DNA of 21,199 bases from JBDIAR01 sp039812545 (GTDB taxonomy: Bacteria > Actinomycetota > Actinomycetes > Actinomycetales > Dermatophilaceae): contig JBDIAR010000037.1 in assembly GCA_039812545.1 (NCBI GenBank), positions 1-21,199 of the forward strand, in the 5' to 3' direction. The notes under the pieces are model-generated. The model was not told the origin of the DNA. It saw only the letters and a program-made list of their open reading frames with translations, and made no database searches. Shown here piece by piece: positions 1 to 8,010 of the stretch (position 1 is the stretch's first letter; every line of letters begins with the position of its first letter). The translations under genes were made by a program, and so were the position numbers.

Positions 1-1010
1 CCCACGCGGTCGACGACGGAGCGCGCCAGGCTCGCCAAGGCCCGGGTCGCGTCGCAGTCGGGGAGGGCGGCCAACAACGCGACCGCTTCGTCGGCGACCG
101 CGAAGGTATGCCGGCGCGCGCGTTCGACCGCTGCGCTGCCGCGCAGCAATTCCAGCGCCCGCGCCAGGTTGGCGTCGTCGTGCAGGTCGGCGGCCAGCGC
201 CCCCTGAAGCTCCCGGTCGGCCGGATCCTCGGAGGCCTTGGCATACAACACCGCGAGGGTGTCGACGCCCTCCCGCAGATCGGTCCCCGGGGTCTTGCCG
301 GTCTGCGCGCTGGTCGAGGTGATGTCGATCAGGTCGTCGGCGAGCTGGAAGGCCATCCCCAGCTTCTCGCCGTACTCCCCCAACACCTCCACGAACTCGC
401 GCGGGCACCCCGAGAACATCGCGCCGTACCGGGCCGCCGTCGAGATCAACACCCCGGTCTTGTCGGCCAGCACCGCGAAGTAGTAATCGATCGGATCGAC
501 CCCCGCCGGACAGGCCCGCGCGTCGCGGATCTGCCCGCTGCACAGCCGCACGAAGGTCTGCGCCTGGATGAGCACCGCCTCCGGCCCGAGCCGGGCGACC
601 AGTTCGGAGGCCTTCCCGAAGAGCAGGTCGCCCACCAGAATGGCCGTCGAGTTGTCGTATGCCGCGTTGGCGCTGGGTACGCCACGGCGTACCTCCGCCT
701 CGTCCATGACGTCGTCGTGGTACAGCGAGGCGAGGTGGGTCAGTTCGACGGCGCAGGCCGCGGCGACGACATCCTCGCCGGGGCCGGTCCCGAGCTCGGC
801 CGCCAACAGGGTCAGCAGCGGTCGGAACCGCTTGCCGCCGGCCGCCAGCAGATGCCCGGCCGCCCCCGCCACGAACGGATCGTCGAGGTCGACCTCGACC
901 CTGAGCCGGCTGTCCACCAACGCCAACCCGGCCGCCAGCCGCCCGGTCAACTCCGGACTGGCACCGGGCAAGCCGAGGGCCGGTCCGGTCGACGGTCCCA
1001 GCTGAGTCAC
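1..1010 (-). CDS. Long-chain polyprenyl diphosphate synthase (3' end cut by window edge)
   Basis: This is a trans-type isoprenyl diphosphate synthase that elongates allylic diphosphates with IPP in the cytoplasm, probably to supply the menaquinone side chain. 336 codons are visible, close to the usual full family length, so only a few residues should be missing at the left edge. The first Asp-rich motif DDVMD is at about residues 99-103 and the second, FQLADDLID, has its DDxxD at 225-229; these bind Mg and the diphosphate. The residue five before the first DDxxD is Ala rather than an aromatic, which in this family allows long products (C30 or more); chain length is an inference. The GTG start at 1010 lies 4 nt after a GAGGTGA Shine-Dalgarno that overlaps the nuoN stop, so translation is probably coupled to nuoN. 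Its position next to menaquinone and complex I genes supports a quinone role rather than carotenoid synthesis. Confidence 0.9.
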   Translation of the reverse strand, partial: MTQLGPSTGPALGLPGASPELTGRLAAGLALVDSRLRVEVDLDDPFVAGAAGHLLAAGGKRFRPLLTLLAAELGTGPGEDVVAAACAVELTHLASLYHDDVMDEAEVRRGVPSANAAYDNSTAILVGDLLFGKASELVARLGPEAVLIQAQTFVRLCSGQIRDARACPAGVDPIDYYFAVLADKTGVLISTAARYGAMFSGCPREFVEVLGEYGEKLGMAFQLADDLIDITSTSAQTGKTPGTDLREGVDTLAVLYAKASEDPADRELQGALAADLHDDANLARALELLRGSAAVERARRHTFAVADEAVALLAALPDCDATRALASLARSVVDRV

Positions 1011-1014
1011 GGGG

Positions 1015-1021
1015 TCACCTC
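1015..1021 (-). promoter_or_regulatory. Shine-Dalgarno for the polyprenyl synthase overlapping the nuoN stop
   Basis: GAGGTGA on the minus strand is a perfect match to the 16S anti-SD. It contains the TGA stop of nuoN and lies 4 nt before the GTG at 1010. This decides the synthase start and suggests ribosomes finishing nuoN reinitiate on it. Confidence 0.7.
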
Positions 1022-2655
1022 AGGAATTGGGAGGACCGTTCGGCGAGGTCGAGCAGGGTGGCCGGAGCGACCCCGAGGACCAGGGTCACCAGGGTGCCGA
1101 TCGCGATGGCGAACGTGGTCAACGCCGACGGCGTCACCGCCGAACCCACCACCACCTGCCGGTCCTGGCCATCGGTCGCCTCGCGGCCACCGAAGTACAT
1201 CAGCACGATGACCCGGAAGTAGATGTAGACCGTGACGGCGCTGGCCAGCACACCGATGACCGCCAGCGTGGTCCCGGTCGCCCCGCCGCGCCCGACGGCT
1301 GCCGAGAACACCGCGAACTTCGCGACGAAACCACTGGTGAGCGGGATCCCGGCGAACGACAGCAGCAGGAACGCGAACAACGCGGCCACCACCGGATTGC
1401 GCCGCCCCAGCCCGGCCCAGGACGCGATATTGGTCGCCTCGGCACCCTCGTCGCGCACCAGCGAGATGACGCCGAAGGCGGCGATCGTGGCCAGCCCGTA
1501 GGCCACCAGGTAGAACAGCACGGCGGAGACACCCGTGCGCGACATCGACAGCACACCGACCAGGATGAACCCGGCGTGAGCGATCGAGCTGTATGCCAGC
1601 AGCCGCTTCATGTCCGTCTGCACGATGGAGACCACCGCGCCGACGACCATGGTCAACACCGCGACGATGACCAGGACCGGTTGCCAATCCCAGAGCGCCT
1701 TGTCGATCCCCATGTAGACGACCCGCAGGATCGCGCCGAACGCCGCCGCCTTGGTGGCCGCCGCCATGAACCCGGTCACCGGGGTAGGAGCGCCCTGGTA
1801 GACATCGGGGGTCCACGCGTGGAAGGGCACCGCGCCGACCTTGAACAGCAGACCGACGAGCACCAGGACCGAACCCATCACCATGAGCGGGTCCATGCCC
1901 GGCTTGGCCGACCCGATCGCCGCTGAGATGACGTCGAGATGGACCGAACCGGCATACCCGTAGAGCAGAGCGGCACCGAAGAGGAAGAACGCCGAGGAGA
2001 ACGCACCGAGCAGGAAGTACTTCAGCGACGCCTCTTGAGAGAGCAGTCGGCGGCGCCGGGCCAGCCCGGTCAGGACGTACAGCGGCAGCGACAACACCTC
2101 GAGCGCGATGAACATGGTGATCAGGTCCGCGCTGGCGGGGAAGATCATCATGCCGGCGACGGCGAACAGGGTCAGCGGGAAGACCTCGGAGGTCAGGTTC
2201 CCGGCCCGCAGCGCGGCCTCCTCGGTCGGCGAACCCGGCGAGGCGACCCCCATCGGGGTGAACGCGTCCGGTGTGCGGGCGCCGAACCGCTCCGCCATCG
2301 TCAAGATCCCGAGGATCCCCATGACCAGCAGAGCGCCCTGCAAGAAGAGCACCGGACCGTCGATGACCAACGACGGGAAACTGATCGTCCCGGGGTCGGC
2401 ACCGGCATCGACCAGCCCCAACGTCCGACCCTGGTGCTTGGCGGCGGCCAGGGTGAGGGCGAGGAAACCGCCGAGCAGGGTGACCAGCGAGACGGTGAGT
2501 TGCACGGCATACCGGGACCGCTTCGGGACGAACGCCTCGACGAGCACCCCGACGAGAGCGCCGCCGAACACCACGAGGATCGGCAGGATGCCCTGGTAAC
2601 TGATCTCGGCCTTCGCCGCGGCGGCAGCGGCGGCGGGCAGCACGAGGGCACTCAC
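1015..2655 (-). CDS. nuoN: NADH-quinone oxidoreductase subunit N
   Basis: This is one of the three antiporter-like proton-pumping subunits of the membrane arm of complex I. It has 546 residues with about 14 hydrophobic segments. The conserved membrane Glu is in the motif IALEVLSLPLYVL (about E186) and the pumping Lys in LLFKVGAVPFHAWTPD (about K272), followed by the NuoN-type stretch YQGAPTPV. The GTG start at 2655 shares GTGA with the nuoM stop, with GAAGGGAG upstream. The N-terminus carries an Ala-rich run before the first membrane helix. It is the last nuo gene; only 4 nt separate its stop from the polyprenyl synthase. All key residues are present, so it should be functional. Confidence 0.97.
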   Translation of the reverse strand: MSALVLPAAAAAAAKAEISYQGILPILVVFGGALVGVLVEAFVPKRSRYAVQLTVSLVTLLGGFLALTLAAAKHQGRTLGLVDAGADPGTISFPSLVIDGPVLFLQGALLVMGILGILTMAERFGARTPDAFTPMGVASPGSPTEEAALRAGNLTSEVFPLTLFAVAGMMIFPASADLITMFIALEVLSLPLYVLTGLARRRRLLSQEASLKYFLLGAFSSAFFLFGAALLYGYAGSVHLDVISAAIGSAKPGMDPLMVMGSVLVLVGLLFKVGAVPFHAWTPDVYQGAPTPVTGFMAAATKAAAFGAILRVVYMGIDKALWDWQPVLVIVAVLTMVVGAVVSIVQTDMKRLLAYSSIAHAGFILVGVLSMSRTGVSAVLFYLVAYGLATIAAFGVISLVRDEGAEATNIASWAGLGRRNPVVAALFAFLLLSFAGIPLTSGFVAKFAVFSAAVGRGGATGTTLAVIGVLASAVTVYIYFRVIVLMYFGGREATDGQDRQVVVGSAVTPSALTTFAIAIGTLVTLVLGVAPATLLDLAERSSQFLR

Positions 2656-4208
2656 TGGTGGCTCCCTTCGACGGCCCCCGCGGAATGGTCGGGCACCGGG
2701 TCGGTGGCGTGCACGTAGCTCGTCAGCGTCGTGTCGACGGCCGGGTTGATCAGGTCGAGGGCGGGCTTGGGATAGAACCCGAGGGCCACCAGGGCGAGCA
2801 GCAGCGGGGCGGCGACCGCCTTCTCACGCATCCCGAGGTCGGTGACCCGGGCGATCTGCGGACCGTCCGGTCGGGGTCCGGTGAAGGTCCGCTTGTAGAA
2901 CAAGAAGACGTACAACGCCGCGAGGATCACGGCCGTGGTCGCCAGGCCGGCGGCCAGCGGATGCCGGCCGAAGGAGCCCGCGAGGACGAGGAACTCCGAG
3001 ACGAACGGCGCCAGGCCGGGCAGCGAGACGGTCGCCAGGCCGGCGATGAGGAACACCCCGGCCAGGACCGGCGTCACCCGTTGCCAGCCCCCGTATGCCG
3101 GGATGAGCGGGCTGCCGCCGCGTTGGATGAGCATCCCGGCGAACAGGAAGAGCGCGGCCGTGGAGAACCCGTGGGTGACCATGTAGAGCGTCGAGCCGCT
3201 CCACGACATCTTGGTGACCGAGAAGATCCCGAGCACGATCAGGCCGAAGTGGCTGATCGAGGTGTACGAGATCAGCCGCATCATGTCGTTCTGCCCGATC
3301 GCCATAATCGCGCCGTAGAGCACGGAGACGACCGCGAGGACGACGACCGTCGGGGTGGCCCAGTCGCTGGCGCCGGGGAAGAGCTGCAGGCAGAACCGCA
3401 TCATCCCGAAGGTGCCGACCTTGTCCAGCACGCCGACCAGCAGGGTGGCCGTCGCGGGGGTGGATTCCGCGGCCGCATCCGGCAGCCAGGTGTGCACCGG
3501 CACCATCGGCGCCTTGACCGCGAAGGCGATGAAGAAGCCGACGAACAGGAGCCGTTCGGTGCCTTCGCCCAGGGCCAGGCCGGTGAGCTTGCCGAGCATG
3601 AAGCCGTCGGCGCCGCCGGGGCCCTGCAGGTAGAGGGCGATGACGGCGACCAGCATGACCAGTCCGCCGGCGAGGGAGAAGATCAGAAACTTCATCGCGG
3701 CGGCGCGCCGGCCCGGGCCGCCGTAGAGCCCGATGAGGAAGTACACCGGGATGAGCATGGCCTCGAAGAAGACATAGAACAGGAAGACGTCGGTGGCCGA
3801 GAAGACCCCGACCATGAAGGTCTCCAGCACCAGGAGCAGGGCGAAGTAGGTGTTCTCCCGCCGACCGCCGTCCGGCACGTCCCGCCAGGCGGCCAGGATG
3901 CACACCGGGGTCAGGACCAGCGCCATCAGGATGAGGGCGAGCGCGATGCCGTCGACGCCGAGGGCGTACGACACCCCGAACTGCGGGATCCAGGAGTGCT
4001 GCTCTTCGAGGCGGAACTGCGAGCCGCCGGTCGCCGACCCGGCCTGCGCGGCCGCGATCACCCCGAGGACCAGGGTGGCCAGCGAGAAGGTCAGCGCCAG
4101 CTCTTTCGCGGTCTTGGAGCTGCGGCCCGGGAGCGCGGCCACGATGGCCGCGCCGACCAACGGCACAAGCATCAGGAGCGACAGCCAGGGGACCGAGGAC
4201 GTGTTCAC
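2652..4208 (-). CDS. nuoM: NADH-quinone oxidoreductase subunit M
   Basis: This is the second antiporter-like membrane subunit of complex I, 518 residues. It has the conserved Glu in FYVFFEAMLIPVYFLIG (about E149, equivalent to E. coli NuoM Glu144) and the channel Lys in FAVKAPMVPVHTWLPDA (about K232, equivalent to Lys234), plus a further Lys in GVLDKVGTFGMM (about K263). I place the start at GTG 4208, which gives the expected N-terminus beginning MNTSSVPWLSLL and overlaps the nuoL stop as GTGA. The reading frame stays open far upstream through nuoL on another frame, but that is composition-driven and not a fusion. The stop overlaps the nuoN start, again as GTGA. Confidence 0.96.
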   Translation of the reverse strand: MNTSSVPWLSLLMLVPLVGAAIVAALPGRSSKTAKELALTFSLATLVLGVIAAAQAGSATGGSQFRLEEQHSWIPQFGVSYALGVDGIALALILMALVLTPVCILAAWRDVPDGGRRENTYFALLLVLETFMVGVFSATDVFLFYVFFEAMLIPVYFLIGLYGGPGRRAAAMKFLIFSLAGGLVMLVAVIALYLQGPGGADGFMLGKLTGLALGEGTERLLFVGFFIAFAVKAPMVPVHTWLPDAAAESTPATATLLVGVLDKVGTFGMMRFCLQLFPGASDWATPTVVVLAVVSVLYGAIMAIGQNDMMRLISYTSISHFGLIVLGIFSVTKMSWSGSTLYMVTHGFSTAALFLFAGMLIQRGGSPLIPAYGGWQRVTPVLAGVFLIAGLATVSLPGLAPFVSEFLVLAGSFGRHPLAAGLATTAVILAALYVFLFYKRTFTGPRPDGPQIARVTDLGMREKAVAAPLLLALVALGFYPKPALDLINPAVDTTLTSYVHATDPVPDHSAGAVEGSHQ

Positions 4209-6148
4209 TGGATCACCCACACCACTGCGAGGAGGACGACGACACCGGCGAGCATCGTCATGGCATACGAGCGGGCGAAGCCGTTCTGCAGCCGGCGCAG
4301 CACCCCGCCCGTCCCGCGGACGAACCGTCCGACCCCCATCGCCGTATGGTCGACGGCGCCCTGGTCGAAGGCGACCGTGCCGCGGGTCAGCGCGATACCT
4401 GGGTACATCAGCAGCGCCTCGTTGACGGTGTCCTGGTAGAGGTCGCGGCGGGCGGCCTCGGTCAGCACATTGCCGGACGGGGCGATGACCGAGACGTCGT
4501 CCCGCCAGTAGCGCGCCCAGGCGAACGCGACACCGGCGATGACCAGCGCGAAGGTCAGCCCCATGATGAGCCGGGCGTCCATCACCGGTACGGCCTCGCC
4601 CTCGTGGGTGCCGACCACGGGTTCGAGCCAGTGCTGGAAGAACCCGGTCGGGCCGAGGATCAGCCCGAGGAACGCCGACCCGATCGCCAGCACGACCATC
4701 GGGATGGTCATCGTCGCGGGGGACTCGTGCGGGTGCGCCTCGGCCGGCCAGCGCTTGCGGCCGTGGAAGGTCATGAAGAACAGCCGGGACATGTAGAACG
4801 CGGTGAGCCCGGCGGCGAGCATCGCGGCCAGCCCGAAGACCCAGGGCCGCCAGCCCTCGCCGACGAAGGCCTCCTCGATGATCTTGTCCTTGCTCCAGAA
4901 GCCGGAGAATCCGGGGAAGCCGATGATCGCCAGCCAGCCGAACAGGAAGGTCGCCCAGGTGATTTTCATCTTCCCGGACAGCCCGCCGAACCGGCGCATG
5001 TCGACGGCGTCGTTCATCCCGTGCATGACCGAACCGGCGCCGAGGAACATCCCGGCCTTGAAGAAGCCGTGGGTGATCAGGTGGAAGATCGCGAAGACGG
5101 CGCCGAGTGGGCCGAGGCCCGCGGCGAGCATCATGTAGCCGATCTGGCTCATCGTGGAGGCCGCCAGCGCCTTCTTGATGTCGTCCTTGGCGCAGCCGAC
5201 GATCGCCCCGAAGACCAGCGTGATGCAGCCGACGATGACGACGACGAGTTGCGCGGTCGGCGCGGCGTGGTAGATCGCCCCGGACCGCACCACGAGGTAG
5301 ACGCCGGCGGTGACCATCGTCGCGGCGTGGATCAGCGCGGACACCGGCGTCGGACCGGCCATCGCGTCTCCCAGCCAGCTTTGCAGCGGGAACTGCGCGG
5401 ACTTGCCGCAGGCGCCGAGCAGCAGGAACAGCCCGATCGCGATGACGAAGCCCTGTTCGCTCCCGGGCAGGCCTTCCACCGCGGCGTTGACCCCGGCGAA
5501 ATCGAGCCGACCGAAGTGGGCGAGCATGAGGAACATCGCGATGAGCAGCCCGAAGTCCCCCACCCGGTTGGCGACGAACGCCTTGTTGGCGGCGGTGGCG
5601 TATGCCGGGTTGTGGTTCCAGAACCCGATCAGCAACCAGGACGCCAGGCCCACCCCCTCCCAGCCGACGAAGAGCAGCAGGTAGGAGTCGGCGAGGACGA
5701 GCAGCAGCATCGAGGCGACGAAGAAGTTGAGGTAGGCGAAGAACCGTCGCTTGTCGGGATCGTGCGCCATGTACCCCAGCGAGTACACGTGGATGAGCGA
5801 CCCGACGAACGTGACCAACAAGACGAACGCGATCGACAACGGGTCGACCCGCATACCGGCGGCCAGATGCAACGGACCGGCGCTGATCCAGTCGAACAGT
5901 CGCAGGTCGCTCGCGCGCTGGTCGGCCGGCTGGGCGAGCATCCCGAAGAAGATCCCGCAGCCCACCCCGAACGAACCCCACGACAACCCGGTCGCCAGGG
6001 CCGGGCCGATCTTGTCCAGGGCTCGCCCGCCGAGCAGCAAGATCGCGGATCCGAGCAGGGGCAGGGCCACGAGCCACCAGGCCGTGGTCGCCGATCCCGA
6101 CGCGGCCGGAAGTTCACCGGCCGCGGCCAGCGAAGCAATCACCGTCAC
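4205..6148 (-). CDS. nuoL: NADH-quinone oxidoreductase subunit L
   Basis: This is the distal antiporter-like subunit of complex I, 647 residues, slightly longer than the E. coli protein. It has many membrane helices plus a C-terminal lateral-helix region and a last hydrophobic helix ending in VVWVIQ. Key residues are the Glu in LLFVGWEGVGLASWLLIGFW (about E164), the Lys in GACGKSAQFPLQSWLGDAM (about K249) and the His in VSALIHAATMVTAGVYL (about H274). The GTG start at 6148 lies 6 nt after TAAGGAG, which overlaps the nuoK stop. The 10-bp gap to nuoK is the only spacer inside the nuo run. The stop overlaps nuoM. An Ala-rich hydrophilic N-terminus of about 20 residues precedes the first helix. 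Confidence 0.97.
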   Translation of the reverse strand: MTVIASLAAAGELPAASGSATTAWWLVALPLLGSAILLLGGRALDKIGPALATGLSWGSFGVGCGIFFGMLAQPADQRASDLRLFDWISAGPLHLAAGMRVDPLSIAFVLLVTFVGSLIHVYSLGYMAHDPDKRRFFAYLNFFVASMLLLVLADSYLLLFVGWEGVGLASWLLIGFWNHNPAYATAANKAFVANRVGDFGLLIAMFLMLAHFGRLDFAGVNAAVEGLPGSEQGFVIAIGLFLLLGACGKSAQFPLQSWLGDAMAGPTPVSALIHAATMVTAGVYLVVRSGAIYHAAPTAQLVVVIVGCITLVFGAIVGCAKDDIKKALAASTMSQIGYMMLAAGLGPLGAVFAIFHLITHGFFKAGMFLGAGSVMHGMNDAVDMRRFGGLSGKMKITWATFLFGWLAIIGFPGFSGFWSKDKIIEEAFVGEGWRPWVFGLAAMLAAGLTAFYMSRLFFMTFHGRKRWPAEAHPHESPATMTIPMVVLAIGSAFLGLILGPTGFFQHWLEPVVGTHEGEAVPVMDARLIMGLTFALVIAGVAFAWARYWRDDVSVIAPSGNVLTEAARRDLYQDTVNEALLMYPGIALTRGTVAFDQGAVDHTAMGVGRFVRGTGGVLRRLQNGFARSYAMTMLAGVVVLLAVVWVIQ

Positions 6149-6154
6149 CCCGTA

Positions 6155-6161
6155 CTCCTTA
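6155..6161 (-). promoter_or_regulatory. Shine-Dalgarno for nuoL containing the nuoK stop
   Basis: TAAGGAG on the minus strand holds the nuoK TAA stop and an AAGGAG ribosome site 6 nt before the nuoL GTG. It fixes the nuoL start and provides coupling across the only real spacer in the nuo run. Confidence 0.65.
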
Positions 6162-6458
6162 CAGCTTCAGCAGGTTGGCGTCGTCGATCGACGCCGACCT
6201 GCGGGCTCGGAAGATGGCCATGATGATCGCCAGTCCGACGACCACCTCGGCGGCCGCCACGACCATGACGAACAAGGCGATGACCTGCCCGTCGAGATTG
6301 CCCCAGTACCGGGCGAAGGTGGCGAAGGCCAGGTTGGCCGCGTTCAGCATGAGCTCGACGCCCATGAAGACGACGATCGCGTTGCGCCTTGTCAGCACGG
6401 TGATCGCGCCGATCGTGAAGAGCACGATGGCCAGGTAGATGTAGTTCATCAGGCTCAT
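6159..6458 (-). CDS. nuoK: NADH-quinone oxidoreductase subunit K
   Basis: This is a small membrane subunit of complex I with three transmembrane helices, 99 residues, the usual family length. The two conserved membrane Glu residues of the proton path are in VVFMGVELMLNAANLAF (about E35) and VVAAAEVVVGLAIIMAIF (about E71), matching E. coli Glu36 and Glu72. The C-terminus SASIDDANLLKL is typical of actinobacterial NuoK. The ATG start at 6458 overlaps the nuoJ stop as ATGA and has GAGGAGGG about 10 nt upstream. A second ATG three codons later is possible but has no better ribosome site. Confidence 0.97.
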   Translation of the reverse strand: MSLMNYIYLAIVLFTIGAITVLTRRNAIVVFMGVELMLNAANLAFATFARYWGNLDGQVIALFVMVVAAAEVVVGLAIIMAIFRARRSASIDDANLLKL

Positions 6459-7225
6459 CGCTGCCTGCCCTCCTCGATCTCCTGCTCCATCTCGTGTTCG
6501 GCCTCGGTATAGGCATCGGGCTCGCGGATCTGATCCCGGGCCACGAGAACCCGCGACACCGACAGGTCGCTCGGCGAGCCGTCGGGCAGCAGCGCCGGGG
6601 TGTCGACGGCGTTGTGTCGGGCGAAGACCCCGGGGGCCGGCAGGCCGGCGAGGAAGCGCCCGTCGCGGAACCGGCGCTGACTCCACTCGCGCTGGCTCGG
6701 CTTGTCGCCGAACCGCTCCCGGTGGGCCAGCACCATCGCGGCGATGGCCGCGGTGATGAGCAGCGCCGAGGTCAGCTCGAAGGCGAAGACATACTTGCCG
6801 AAGATCAGGGTCGCCATCCCGGTGACATTGCCGGGGTCGGTGTTGACCGCGTCCAAGCCGACCGGTTCGGGCATGACCGCGGAGCCGACGCTGAGCGCGA
6901 GCAGGGCCACCAGCCCCAGCCCGAGGACGGCCGCGGCGGGCCGCTGCCCCTTGATGGTCTCCACGACCGAGTCGGCCGCGTCCACGCCGATGAGCATGAC
7001 GACGAACAGGAAGAGCATCATCACGGCGCCGGTGTAGACGAAGACCTGGACGACGCCGAGGACGTGGGCCTGCAGGGTCAGATAGATGACCCCGAGGTTG
7101 ACCATCACCAGGGCCATGCACAGCGCCGCGTGGACGGCCTTGCGCGCGAAAATCAACCCCAGGGCCGCCACGACGCTGAGCGTCCCGACGACCCAGAAGA
7201 CGACTGCCTCACCCCCACCGGTCAC
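6455..7225 (-). CDS. nuoJ: NADH-quinone oxidoreductase subunit J with long hydrophilic C-terminal tail
   Basis: This is a membrane subunit of complex I with five predicted helices in the first 168 residues. It includes the conserved segment VVQVFVYTGAVMMLFLFVVM (about 59-78), which holds the Tyr-rich helix that reshapes during turnover. At 256 residues it is clearly longer than E. coli NuoJ (about 184). The extra 85 or so residues, from AHRERFGDKPSQ onward, are hydrophilic and end in an acidic Glu-rich stretch with EMEQEIEEG; such tails are common in actinobacteria. The GTG start at 7225 overlaps the nuoI stop as GTGA, and the stop overlaps nuoK as ATGA. A two-helix N-terminus matches the family. 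Confidence 0.96.
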   Translation of the reverse strand: MTGGGEAVVFWVVGTLSVVAALGLIFARKAVHAALCMALVMVNLGVIYLTLQAHVLGVVQVFVYTGAVMMLFLFVVMLIGVDAADSVVETIKGQRPAAAVLGLGLVALLALSVGSAVMPEPVGLDAVNTDPGNVTGMATLIFGKYVFAFELTSALLITAAIAAMVLAHRERFGDKPSQREWSQRRFRDGRFLAGLPAPGVFARHNAVDTPALLPDGSPSDLSVSRVLVARDQIREPDAYTEAEHEMEQEIEEGRQR

Positions 7226-8010
7226 CGCGGCTCACCACCTTCCTGCTCGGGTATGCCGTCACTGTGCTCGGGCTCGTCGGCCGCCGCGTGCTCGGCGACG
7301 AAGTCGCGTTGCGCATCGGTCGCCCCGGTCACCTTGCCCAGGTAGTAGTCGCGCTCCTCCATGCCCTCGACCATGGGGTGCGGCGGCTGGGCCATGCCGG
7401 GGGCCAGCGGGGCCAACAGTTGATCCTTCTCGAAGATCAGGTCGGCCCGGTTGTTGTCGGCGAGCTCGTAGAAGTTCGTCATCGTCAGGGCCCGCGTCGG
7501 GCAGGCCTCGATGCACAGGCCGCAGAAGATGCAGCGCAGATAGTTGATCTGGTAGACCCGGCCGTAGCGTTCCCCCGGGGAGAACCGACCCTGACCGCCG
7601 TCCTGCTCGGGTCGGTCGTCGTTGTCGGCGCCCTCGACGAGGATCGCGTCCGCGGGGCAGGCCCACGCGCACAGTTCGCAGCCGACGCACTTCTCCAGTC
7701 CGTCGGGGTGCCGGTTCAGCTGGTGTCGCCCGTGGAACCGCGGCTGCGTCGGACGCTTCTCCTCCGGGTACTCCTCGGTCTCGCGCTTGCGGAACATCGT
7801 CCGGAAGCTGACCCCGAAGCCGGCCCAGGGGCCCAACGCCTCGCTGATCGGGCGGGCCGAGGCCACCGGCGCCTGCGCCGCGGCGGCCGTGCGACGCGTG
7901 ACCTGGCCGCCGGATGCCGGGGTGAGCTGCGCGCCCGTGGCGTGCCCCGTGTCTTTCCCGGTGGGGTCGATCGGCTCGGTGGGCTGGGACGGCTGGGACT
8001 CGTCAGTCAT
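7222..8010 (-). CDS. nuoI: NADH-quinone oxidoreductase subunit I (two 4Fe-4S ferredoxin-type subunit)
   Basis: This is the peripheral-arm subunit that carries clusters N6a and N6b and passes electrons to N2 on NuoB. It has two ferredoxin motifs: C108xxC111xxC114xxxC118 in KCVGCELCAWACP, and C160xxC163xxC166xxxC170 in RCIFCGLCIEACP. It has 262 residues, longer than E. coli (180): a Pro/Thr/Ala-rich extension of about 50 residues precedes the conserved FGVSFRTMFRK region, and an acidic tail follows. The frame is open further upstream, but I choose ATG 8010 because a perfect AAGGAGG lies 6 nt before it and the upstream residues fall inside nuoH. It overlaps nuoH by 8 bp and nuoJ by 4 bp. Confidence 0.96.
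   Translation of the reverse strand: MTDESQPSQPTEPIDPTGKDTGHATGAQLTPASGGQVTRRTAAAAQAPVASARPISEALGPWAGFGVSFRTMFRKRETEEYPEEKRPTQPRFHGRHQLNRHPDGLEKCVGCELCAWACPADAILVEGADNDDRPEQDGGQGRFSPGERYGRVYQINYLRCIFCGLCIEACPTRALTMTNFYELADNNRADLIFEKDQLLAPLAPGMAQPPHPMVEGMEERDYYLGKVTGATDAQRDFVAEHAAADEPEHSDGIPEQEGGEPR

Noticed and set aside
2658..4439. Plus-strand open frame of 593 codons antisense to nuoM
   Set aside because: Shadow of nuoM; highly charged Glu/Arg/Gln/Gly text and no ribosome site.
4209..6077. Long in-frame extension upstream of nuoM suggesting an L-M fusion protein
   Set aside because: It is an out-of-frame reading of nuoL. nuoM has a clear GTG start at 4208 overlapping the nuoL stop, and NuoL is intact in its own frame.
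4346..6223. Plus-strand open frame of 625 codons antisense to nuoL
   Set aside because: Same composition effect; it reads as charged low-complexity sequence with no domain.
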